Source: Anaerolineae bacterium
GTDB lineage: Bacteria; Chloroflexota; Anaerolineae; Anaerolineales; UBA11858
Direction of reading: 5' to 3'
DNA length: 6,678 nucleotides
NCBI GenBank assembly: GCA_003694235.1
Contig: RFKO01000252.1
Location: 1 to 6,678, forward strand
Made by a program: the position numbers and the translations under genes. Under the pieces are notes generated by a model. The model saw only the letters and a list, made by a program, of their open reading frames with translations, made no database searches and had not been told where the DNA came from. Every line of letters begins with the position of its first letter. Within the stretch, counting starts at the first letter, position 1. Of this stretch, positions 1 to 4,949 are shown in pieces.

Positions 1-40
1 GACCGCGGTCGATAGTCAGCTGTCTGCGGTCGTACTCGTC
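1..40 (-). repeat. Degenerate GAC-heptamer tandem repeat, cut by window edge
   Basis: Read on the minus strand, the triplet GAC recurs at exact 7-nt steps (plus-strand GTC at 8, 15, 22 and 29, with one more at 38 after a 9-nt step). The units are GACCGCA, GACAGCT, GACTATC and GACCGCG. The array lies about 40 nt beyond the archease stop codon, in the same orientation as that gene. It resembles the array at 3236-3292, which also follows a stop codon. It may continue beyond base 1. The function is unknown. Confidence 0.55.
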
Positions 41-80
41 AATGCAGACCGCTGGCGGCCAACCGCCCCACGCAGGCTCA

Positions 81-494
81 CTACACGTCAAAGACCACGT
101 TCGCCTCCAGCCCGCGCGCCGTCTCGCGCACTTTCAGGTTGTGGAAGGTCACCGCCTTGATCTCTTTGGTCAGCGAGGCCAGCGGGAGGCCGACCACGCG
201 GGCGCGCAGGCGATTTTCGTCCAGCGTCAGGTGGTATTCATCGAAGAGCACTTTCTCCTCGAGGGTAAGGAAGAGCAGTTCGGAAAGAAAATCCACCAGC
301 AGGGATTCGCGATCCCAAAAAGGAAGTTCGAACTCGCGAGCGATGCGCTCGCCCTCCGCCGAGCGCGCGCCCATCAGCGCGTACATGCCGCGGGCGGACT
401 GTTCCAGCAGGCCGGGCATATCCTGCGCCCAGATGTGCAGTTCCCAGTCCGCGGTGTGTTCGATCTCACGGAAGCCGGAAGATGTTGTTTCCAT
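81..494 (-). CDS. Archease (RtcB RNA-ligase cofactor family)
   Basis: A 137-residue protein, the usual archease length. Archease is a small metal-binding protein that activates the RNA ligase RtcB, helping its guanylylation and allowing multiple turnovers. Family marks seen are the N-terminal EIEHTADWELHIWA block (residues 10-23, with Asp16), the KEIKAVTFH block (110-118), and the C-terminal VVFDV ending with Asp136. The two aspartates match the family's metal site near the two ends of the chain. I chose the ATG at 494 because the homology begins a few residues later and a TATAAT lies at 533-528. The longer reading from 563 would place that box inside the coding region. No clear Shine-Dalgarno precedes the ATG, so translation may be leader-poor. 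RtcB is not in the window; it could lie beyond base 1. It is divergent from the FHA cluster. Confidence 0.93.
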   Translation of the reverse strand: METTSSGFREIEHTADWELHIWAQDMPGLLEQSARGMYALMGARSAEGERIAREFELPFWDRESLLVDFLSELLFLTLEEKVLFDEYHLTLDENRLRARVVGLPLASLTKEIKAVTFHNLKVRETARGLEANVVFDV

Positions 495-527
495 CGGCGC
501 GTTCGACTTTTTGGGTGAGCCATCATA

Positions 528-533
528 ATTATA
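528..533 (-). promoter_or_regulatory. Possible -10 box for archease
   Basis: A perfect TATAAT on the minus strand (plus-strand ATTATA). It would start transcription near 521 and leave a leader of roughly 27 nt before the ATG at 494. No convincing TTGACA-like -35 is seen at 16-18 nt spacing, so the call rests on the -10 match and position alone. Confidence 0.35.
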
Positions 534-631
534 CAATGACACTCGCTGCACAGCCTGTGGCAAAACATACCAGAAATTCCATCCGCGGGTTTGAATTGAT
601 CGCTGCTTGGATGAGGTGGAAAAATTTGGCC

Positions 632-660
632 TTGCCTTTCGGCGCGTTCTTCTCTATAAT
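632..660 (+). promoter_or_regulatory. Sigma70-type promoter of the FHA-led cluster
   Basis: A -35 box TTGCCT (632-637) and a perfect -10 box TATAAT (655-660) are separated by exactly 17 nt. The predicted start is near 667, about 22 nt before the ATG at 689. This is the best promoter in the window and the only clear one upstream of the plus-strand genes. It also argues against reading the first FHA gene from any start upstream of 667. Confidence 0.75.
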
Positions 661-678
661 CTATTTCGCGAACAACAT

Positions 679-683
679 GAGGA
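679..683 (+). promoter_or_regulatory. Ribosome binding site fixing the first FHA gene start
   Basis: GAGGA ends 5 nt before the ATG at 689, a normal Shine-Dalgarno spacing. The alternative ATG at 677 sits on top of this site and has no such motif in front of it, so 689 is preferred. Confidence 0.6.
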
Positions 684-688
684 ATCCA

Positions 689-1489
689 ATGGGAAGGATA
701 ACCAGAAAACTGGATGCCATTGAAGCGCGCCTGCAATCTTTGATTGAGGAGCGGCTGGCCGGCCTGTTCCCCGCCACGCTGGATCAGCGTTTGTTTACGC
801 AACAGATCAAGACAGCGCTGCAGGAGTACGCCAGCGAGGAGGATGTCGAGTTTCCTGCGCTGTTTCACATTTACCTGAATCCCAAAGATTATCGCGCCTT
901 GCTGAGTGAGCCGACTTTCAGCGACGATCTGGCCACTGCTCTGGAGCGGATTGCGCGGCAGGAGTCGCTTCCCGTGGCCACCGCGCCGGAGGTCAGAATT
1001 GTCCCCGATATCGCCATTCCGGTGGGAGAAATGCGAGTTGTGGCAGGGGACGGCGAGCAGGCGAAAGGGAAGACGCAGTCGGTTGCAGTGGAGTTTGCGG
1101 AGCACGAAAAAGTCAAACCGCCGGCGAACGCGTTTTTGATTGTCAACGGCAGCCAGGTTTTCCCTCTTCAGCAGACCGTTGTCAGCATTGGCCGACGCAG
1201 TGACAATGACCTGGTGATTCGAGACCCGCGCGTTTCGCGCTATCATGCTCAGCTACGCGTGCAGGATGGCACGTACTACATCTTCGACCTGCAATCAACC
1301 GGCGGTACGTATGTGAACGGCGAAGCCGTCCAGCAGCGCGCCCTGCAGGCCGGTGACGTGATTTCGCTGGCCGGTATTCCGTTGGTTTATGCTCAGGATG
1401 AATCCCTGCGCCAGGAGAAAATTCCCACCTCTGAGCTGAATGCTCCCTCGCCCAAAAAAGAGAATCCTGCGAGCGGGGCGTTGTTATGA
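689..1489 (+). CDS. DUF3662 + FHA domain protein (FhaA-like)
   Basis: A 266-residue soluble protein. Residues about 1-100 (MGRITRKLDAIEARL..., then LDQRLFTQQIKTALQ) match the DUF3662 / FhaA N-terminal domain. A low-complexity linker of about 45 residues follows, then one FHA domain at about 148-235. The FHA phosphothreonine-binding marks are present: Gly168-Arg169, Ser171, SRYHA at 183-187, and STGGTYVNG at 203-211. The usual Asn of the STNGT loop is replaced by Gly205. In actinobacteria, FhaA binds a phosphorylated MviN pseudokinase domain and tunes peptidoglycan synthesis; the same role here is inference. The TGA stop overlaps the ATG of the next gene (ATGA), so the two are probably translationally coupled. 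The start at 689 is set by the promoter at 632-660 and the GAGGA site; upstream in-frame codons are taken as non-coding. Confidence 0.9.
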   Translation: MGRITRKLDAIEARLQSLIEERLAGLFPATLDQRLFTQQIKTALQEYASEEDVEFPALFHIYLNPKDYRALLSEPTFSDDLATALERIARQESLPVATAPEVRIVPDIAIPVGEMRVVAGDGEQAKGKTQSVAVEFAEHEKVKPPANAFLIVNGSQVFPLQQTVVSIGRRSDNDLVIRDPRVSRYHAQLRVQDGTYYIFDLQSTGGTYVNGEAVQQRALQAGDVISLAGIPLVYAQDESLRQEKIPTSELNAPSPKKENPASGALL

Positions 1490-1923
1490 GCGCCTGGCTT
1501 TTTCTTTTTCTGCGTCTGGTGTTGACCGTTGTGCTCTATGCTTTTTTGGGGGTGGCGCTTTGGGCAATCTGGCGCGACCTGCAAAGCCGCAAGCCCGCTT
1601 TGGGGATCTCGCCGTTGTATCTTGAAATTCTACAGGCTGGCGAAACAACACGCCGGCGTTTTTCTGCGCCGGAGGTTTCCATTGGGCGCGCGCCACAAAA
1701 TCTCTGCCGGCTGGATTCGTCCACCGTCTCGGCGCGCCACGCCCGTTTGTTCTTCCGACAGGGGCACTGGTGGCTGGAAGACCTGGGTTCGACCAACGGC
1801 ACTTACCTGAACGCAGAACGAGTGGAAAAAGCCGTTATTGTTGTGGAAGGTGATAAAATTCGCTGTGGCGAAATCGCCTTGCGTGTTCTCGGCAGTGACC
1901 ATCCCTCGACAGACAATTCTTGA
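1486..1923 (+). CDS. Membrane-anchored FHA domain protein (FhaB-like)
   Basis: A 145-residue protein. A single strongly hydrophobic helix at residues 4-29 is followed by Arg30 and a basic stretch. This suggests an N-out/C-in signal anchor with the FHA domain in the cytoplasm. The FHA domain spans about 45-136, with Gly67-Arg68, SARHA at 82-86, and a canonical DLGSTNGTYLN at 99-109. This membrane-helix-plus-FHA design directly after a DUF3662-FHA gene is the FhaA-FhaB arrangement known from actinobacteria, where FhaB (FipA) links kinase signalling to division and wall synthesis. Of the three FHA genes here, this one keeps the most complete phosphopeptide-binding consensus. It overlaps the upstream gene by 4 nt and the downstream ATG by 1 nt. 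The partner kinase is not in the window. Confidence 0.88.
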   Translation: MSAWLFLFLRLVLTVVLYAFLGVALWAIWRDLQSRKPALGISPLYLEILQAGETTRRRFSAPEVSIGRAPQNLCRLDSSTVSARHARLFFRQGHWWLEDLGSTNGTYLNAERVEKAVIVVEGDKIRCGEIALRVLGSDHPSTDNS

Positions 1924-2348
1924 TGCTTATGTCTGCTACCTCTGATAGGGCTTTCCTCATCGTTGACGGCGTCTATGTGGTGGCGCTCGACAGGCCGGTG
2001 GTCTCTATTGGCCGCAAAGGGGATAACAACATTGTGATTGGGAATCCGCATGTATCCCGTTATCATGCCCACATACGCCGAGTCGGGAAGCGGTATTTCC
2101 TGGTTGACCTAGGTTCTACGGTAGGCACTTCGGTCAATGGGAGGCGCATCCAGGAGGCCGAATTACAAAGCGGGGATGTGATTTCCATTGGCGGTGTGCC
2201 GTTGATCTTCGGCAAAGGGGAGGTGGATCATCATCTGATTGCGCAAAACCTGCGCCCCTCTTCTGCGCACACCGGGCCGACCGACGCCACGCAGGTTCGC
2301 GATCTGGACGATTATCTGGATTTTTTTGAGCCACCGGAGACGATCTGA
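1923..2348 (+). CDS. Single-FHA soluble protein, paralogue of the first FHA gene
   Basis: A 141-residue protein with an FHA domain at about 10-100 and an acidic C-terminal tail. FHA marks are Gly30-Arg31, SRYHA at 45-49, and DLGSTVGTSVNG at 62-73. The Ser of GRxS is Gly33 and the Asn of STNGT is Val67, so phosphothreonine binding may be weaker or altered. By hand alignment, residues 10-100 share about 48 of 91 positions without gaps with the FHA domain of the gene at 689, which indicates duplication. The tail (119-133) holds PTDATQV followed by RDLDDYLD. It resembles kinase-target threonine motifs in regulatory FHA proteins such as GarA, but in GarA the motif is N-terminal. The start is the ATG at 1923, overlapping the previous TGA by one base. 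A TTG at 1920 and an ATG at 1929 are alternatives; no strong Shine-Dalgarno decides between them. Confidence 0.87.
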   Translation: MLMSATSDRAFLIVDGVYVVALDRPVVSIGRKGDNNIVIGNPHVSRYHAHIRRVGKRYFLVDLGSTVGTSVNGRRIQEAELQSGDVISIGGVPLIFGKGEVDHHLIAQNLRPSSAHTGPTDATQVRDLDDYLDFFEPPETI

Positions 2349-2351
2349 TCT

Positions 2352-2357
2352 GGAGGT
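2352..2357 (+). promoter_or_regulatory. Ribosome binding site of mtnP
   Basis: A perfect GGAGGT sits 8 nt before the ATG at 2366, in the 17-nt gap after the third FHA gene. It is the strongest Shine-Dalgarno among the plus-strand genes. It suggests independent translation initiation here, in contrast to the overlapping FHA genes upstream. Confidence 0.7.
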
Positions 2358-2365
2358 GTATCGTA

Positions 2366-3232
2366 ATGGAGCGACAACCCAAACTGGCCGTGCTGGGCGG
2401 CTCCGGGCTGTACAGTATGCCCGGCCTGCAAAACACCAGCGAACACGAGATTGAGACCCCTTTTGGCAGTCCGAGCGCACCGATCGTCGTGGGGGAGCTG
2501 GAGGGTATCACCGTTGCTTTTCTGGCCCGTCACGGCATTGGGCATCATATCACTCCCAGCGAAGTGAATTACCGCGCCAATATCTACGCCCTCAAGTCGC
2601 TTGGAGTGGAGCGCATTGTCAGTGTGAGCGCCTGCGGCTCATTGCGGGAAGATTTCGCCCCTGGTCACATCGTCATCCCCGATCAGCTTTTCGATTTCAC
2701 CAAAGACCGCAGGCGCACTTTTTTCGGCCAGGGGATGGTCGCCCATGTGGATGTCGCCTCTCCGTTTTGTGCCGATCTCTCGGCCATGCTCTACGAAGCC
2801 ACGCGGGCTGCCGGCGGTATCGTTCACCGCGATGGCGCTTTCATCACCATCGAAGGGCCGCGTTTCTCTACCAAAGCCGAGTCCAACACCTTCCGCGCCT
2901 GGGGGATGGACATCATCGGTATGACCACCTCGCCGGAGGCTTTTCTGGCCCGCGAAGCCGAGATGTGTTACGCCGTGATGGCGCATGTGACCGATTACGA
3001 TGTCTGGCATGTCAGTGAGGAACCGGTTACGGTCGAGATGGTGATCCGCATCCTCAACCAGAACACCGCGCTGGCGCAGGAGGCCATCCGTAACCTGGTG
3101 AAGATTCTGCGACCCGACCGGGAGTGCAATTGCGGTCAGGCGCTTTCCAATGCCCTGATCACCGACCCGAAGGTCATTCCAGAGGAGACGCGCCAGCGGT
3201 TGGGGCTGCTGGTGGATAAGTATTTGCCGTGA
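2366..3232 (+). CDS. mtnP: S-methyl-5'-thioadenosine phosphorylase
   Basis: A 288-residue cytoplasmic enzyme of the purine nucleoside phosphorylase (PNP/MTAP) family. It splits 5'-methylthioadenosine with phosphate into adenine and 5-methylthioribose-1-phosphate in methionine and purine salvage. Visible marks are the phosphate loop GGSGLY (11-16), Arg55-His56 in LARHGIGH, TPSEVNYRANI (63-73), SACGSLRE, IEGPRFST, GMTTSPEAFLAREAE with Met186, and TDYDVWH with Asp210 and Asp212. The two aspartates in the DYD motif are those that select a 6-amino purine in MTAP, against the Asn found in guanosine/inosine PNPs. A close relative, methylthioinosine phosphorylase, cannot be fully excluded from sequence. 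A CNC pair near the C-terminus (in RECNCGQAL) recalls the CXC disulfide motif described in archaeal MTAPII enzymes. Other methionine salvage genes are absent from the window. Confidence 0.94.
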   Translation: MERQPKLAVLGGSGLYSMPGLQNTSEHEIETPFGSPSAPIVVGELEGITVAFLARHGIGHHITPSEVNYRANIYALKSLGVERIVSVSACGSLREDFAPGHIVIPDQLFDFTKDRRRTFFGQGMVAHVDVASPFCADLSAMLYEATRAAGGIVHRDGAFITIEGPRFSTKAESNTFRAWGMDIIGMTTSPEAFLAREAEMCYAVMAHVTDYDVWHVSEEPVTVEMVIRILNQNTALAQEAIRNLVKILRPDRECNCGQALSNALITDPKVIPEETRQRLGLLVDKYLP

Positions 3233-3235
3233 TCG

Positions 3236-3292
3236 GACGACAGACGATCGGACGACGGACGACAGACCACGGACCACAGACCACAGACTATA
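3236..3292 (+). repeat. Heptanucleotide tandem array, consensus GAC(G/C)AC(A/G)
   Basis: Eight GAC-initiated units begin at 3236, 3243, 3251, 3258, 3265, 3272, 3279 and 3286. All steps are 7 nt except one of 8. Units run from GACGACA and GACGACG on the left to GACCACG, GACCACA and GACTATA on the right, so neighbouring copies are most alike. The 11-mer GATCGGACGAC occurs twice (3231-3241, 3246-3256). The array starts 3 nt after the mtnP stop codon and ends just before the Shine-Dalgarno of the next gene. It fills almost all of the only sizeable gap in the plus-strand cluster. It has no inverted-repeat structure typical of a terminator. Confidence 0.85.
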
Positions 3293-3308
3293 GCAAGGAG
3301 ATGTCACT

Positions 3309-3929
3309 ATGAAGCAACTAACGATTCCTATTCCCGATGACGAAATCCGCGCCTTGAAGGTGGGCGAGTCGGTCGCGCTGAACGGCATCATGCTGACCGG
3401 CCGCGATGCGGTGCATAAGTGGATGATCGAGACCTTCATCAAGAAAACACGCCAGCCGCAGGGCGATGATCTGGAAGTGTACGAAGCCATCAAGAAAATC
3501 CTGAACGGCGGCGTGCTCTATCACTGCGGCCCGGTGGTCTCCGGCCTGGAGACGGGTGAGTACAGATTCGTCGCTGCCGGTCCGACCAGCAGCATCCGGG
3601 AAGAGCCGTACCAGGGCGATGTGATGCGCCATTTCAACATCAAAGGCGTGATCGGCAAGGGCGGTATGGGAGCAAAAACCCTGGCGGCCTGCCAGGAGGT
3701 GCCGGGTGTGTACTTCCACGCGGTGGGCGGCGCGGCCTCGCTGATTGCTCAGGCGGTGAAGAAAGTCCACGGCGTGTACAAGCTCGATTTCGGCGTCCCC
3801 GAAGCGATGTGGGTGATCGAGGTGGAAAACTTCCCCGTCGTGGTGACGATGGACGCGCATGGTAACAGCCTGCATGCCGAGGTGGAGGCGAAATCTCGCG
3901 AAAGGCTCAACGCCTTGCTGACTTCATGA
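3309..3929 (+). CDS. Tartrate/fumarate-family hydro-lyase, beta (C-terminal) subunit
   Basis: A 206-residue protein matching the C-terminal domain/beta subunit of class I Fe-S hydro-lyases (fumarase, L-tartrate dehydratase). These add or remove water on dicarboxylates such as fumarate/malate. Family blocks seen are LKVGESVALNGIMLTGRDAVHK (16-37), LYHCGPV (70-76), AAGPTSSIREEPYQ (89-102), IKGVIGKGGMG (111-121), FHAVGGAASLIA (136-147) and EAMWVIEVENFPVVVTMDAHGN (165-186). In most relatives the third block reads GPTTSxRM(D/E); here Ser replaces the second Thr and Glu98 replaces Met. The alpha subunit, which carries the 4Fe-4S cluster, is not adjacent: mtnP precedes it instead. It must be encoded elsewhere for an active enzyme. 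The substrate cannot be told from this subunit. AAGGAG at 3295-3300, 8 nt before the ATG, fixes the start. The stop overlaps the next start (ATGA). Confidence 0.87.
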   Translation: MKQLTIPIPDDEIRALKVGESVALNGIMLTGRDAVHKWMIETFIKKTRQPQGDDLEVYEAIKKILNGGVLYHCGPVVSGLETGEYRFVAAGPTSSIREEPYQGDVMRHFNIKGVIGKGGMGAKTLAACQEVPGVYFHAVGGAASLIAQAVKKVHGVYKLDFGVPEAMWVIEVENFPVVVTMDAHGNSLHAEVEAKSRERLNALLTS

Positions 3930-4255
3930 GCATGGGTGAAGCGCTGATTGTGCTGGGCGGTGCGTTTGTCGCAGTGCAGGCGCTTCAGGCCGCGACCTAT
4001 CTCGTCGGCATTGTGCTGGCATTGCGTCTTTACCGCCATTATCCACAGGTGGCTGTCTTTACAGGCATCGCGGTTGTCTTGCTGGCATTGGTTTGGGTCG
4101 GGCAGAGGTTTCTGTTACCAGGCATACTTCAGCGGACCGGCCTGCTTTCAGAAATTGAACGATGGACGACGGTGTTTTCATTAGGAGAGGCGGTGCTGCG
4201 CACAACTGCAATCGCATTGTTGCTCGCGGCGGTGTTCAAAGGGCGTATGGGTTGA
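3926..4255 (+). CDS. Unrecognised small three-helix membrane protein
   Basis: I do not recognise the family. The 109-residue product is very hydrophobic, with likely membrane helices at about 8-35, 42-64 and 83-105. A short basic turn (RLYRHYP, 34-40) separates the first two helices, and a more polar loop (LQRTGLLSEIERW) precedes the third. The C-terminus is KGRMG. There is no signal-peptide cleavage motif and no cysteine or histidine cluster that would suggest metal binding. Its ATG overlaps the hydro-lyase stop by 4 nt, so the two are probably translationally coupled. A second ATG lies two codons in, at 3932. The 32-nt gap to the DUF423 gene and shared strand suggest one transcript. A real gene is supported by the overlap, length and membrane-protein composition rather than by homology. 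Confidence 0.75.
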   Translation: MSMGEALIVLGGAFVAVQALQAATYLVGIVLALRLYRHYPQVAVFTGIAVVLLALVWVGQRFLLPGILQRTGLLSEIERWTTVFSLGEAVLRTTAIALLLAAVFKGRMG

Positions 4256-4287
4256 ACCGGTGCGCCAGGATTGCTTGAGGAGGCTGG

Positions 4288-4677
4288 ATGGAGCGTTTCT
4301 TCTTCGCTATGGGTTCGCTTTTTGCCGCGCTGGGTGTGGCGGCGGGGGCGTTCGGTGCGCACGGTTTGCGCTCGCTGGTTGATGCCGAACGCATGACGTT
4401 GTGGGAGAAGGCGGTGCGCTATCAGATGTATCACGCCCTGGCGCTGATGCTGGTTGCCTGGGCGATCACGCAATGGTGGCACCGCGCCGGCACGCTGCGG
4501 TTGGGAGGCTGGTTCTTCATTTTGGGGATTCTGCTGTTCAGCGGTAGTCTTTACGCCCTTACGCTTAAAGGTAACCTGACCATTCAAGGGGTCAGCCTGG
4601 GGTTGATCACGCCGGTTGGCGGAGCATTCTTTCTGCTGGGCTGGCTGGCGCTTTTGATCGCCTCGGCGCGCGCCTGA
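4288..4677 (+). CDS. DUF423 family membrane protein (YwdK/YgdD-like)
   Basis: A 129-residue integral membrane protein, the normal size for DUF423. Family signatures are GAFGAHGL (20-27), YQMYHALALM (45-54), GILLFSGSLYAL (80-91) and ITPVGG (107-112). About four membrane helices are expected, near 5-27, 46-63, 72-92 and 103-126. The molecular role of the family is not established, so no function is assigned. GAGGAGG at 4277-4283 precedes the ATG by 4 nt, a strong but slightly close Shine-Dalgarno. It is the last gene of the plus-strand series; the terminator hairpin begins 9 nt after its stop. Confidence 0.92.
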   Translation: MERFFFAMGSLFAALGVAAGAFGAHGLRSLVDAERMTLWEKAVRYQMYHALALMLVAWAITQWWHRAGTLRLGGWFFILGILLFSGSLYALTLKGNLTIQGVSLGLITPVGGAFFLLGWLALLIASARA

Positions 4678-4685
4678 GCGGTAAA

Positions 4686-4722
4686 AAAACGCCTCTCCGG
4701 GCCATCGCTGGAGAGGCGTTTT
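4686..4722. terminator. Bidirectional intrinsic terminator
   Basis: A perfect 13-bp inverted repeat (AAAACGCCTCTCC at 4686-4698, its complement at 4710-4722) encloses an 11-nt loop. On the plus strand the stem ends in TTTT followed by GTATATAT. On the minus strand the 7-A run at 4683-4689 supplies a T tract of seven. It lies between the DUF423 stop (4677) and the stop of the minus-strand cysteine protein (4740), so it can end both convergent transcripts. The minus-strand tract is the stronger one. Confidence 0.9.
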
Positions 4723-4739
4723 GTATATATCTGTGCGCT

Positions 4740-4949
4740 TTACTCCACAGGGTGGGGGATTTCCCCGGCCATGAAGGGGTCCGGGTCTTGCTCAAAGGCT
4801 CGTTTGCAGGCCGGCGTGCAAAAGGCTACCGCCGCGCCCTGGTACACGGCCCAGGGGGTGTCTTCCTGAAATTCGATGTGCCCACCGCACGCCACATGGA
4901 CAATCTCACCGACCTGTGGAGCGGTGCGATCGGTCGAGTCAGCCTTCAT
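4740..4949 (-). CDS. Small YHS/TRASH-like cysteine protein
   Basis: A 69-residue soluble protein. It carries Cys21-Gly-Gly-His24, then AVYQGAAVAFCTPACKRAFEQDPDPF at about 34-59, with Cys44 and Cys48. The spacing (an early Cys, Y-x-G, then F-C-x-x-x-C-x-x-x-F and D-P) is the pattern of YHS/TRASH-type domains. These are small folds found in metal-handling proteins and often thought to bind copper or other metals. There is no signal peptide or membrane helix, so it is probably cytoplasmic. Its ATG lies inside the 3' end of ccmD (11-nt overlap), preceded by GGAG within ccmD, so it is very likely coupled to the haem-export genes. A role in metal or haem handling during cytochrome c assembly is inference from that position. 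Confidence 0.8.
   Translation of the reverse strand: MKADSTDRTAPQVGEIVHVACGGHIEFQEDTPWAVYQGAAVAFCTPACKRAFEQDPDPFMAGEIPHPVE

Noticed and set aside
1..10. 10-bp palindrome GACCGCGGTC as an operator site
   Set aside because: It is an isolated palindrome inside a GAC-heptamer repeat at the window edge, with no promoter beside it. The repeat explains it better.
482..688. N-terminal extension of the first FHA protein from a start at 482 or 541
   Set aside because: The extension crosses the promoter at 632-660 and overlaps the start of archease. It has no family similarity, whereas DUF3662 begins exactly at the ATG at 689, which has a Shine-Dalgarno.
374..1246. Long minus-strand open frame (290 codons) opposite archease and the first FHA gene
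   Set aside because: It lies antisense to the DUF3662-FHA gene and overlaps archease in another frame. Its product is Arg/Gln/His-rich with no recognisable domain, which is typical of a shadow frame in GC-rich DNA.
2349..2365. SAM-type riboswitch ahead of the methylthioadenosine phosphorylase
   Set aside because: Only 17 nt separate the third FHA stop from the mtnP start, filled by the Shine-Dalgarno. There is no room for an aptamer.
3231..3292. CRISPR array
   Set aside because: The repeat unit is 7 nt with no spacers of constant length and no cas genes nearby.
2639..3493. Minus-strand open frame of 284 codons across mtnP, the heptamer array and the hydro-lyase start
   Set aside because: It is antisense to two well-identified genes. 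Its repetitive SVVRS-type stretch is only the translation of the heptamer array.
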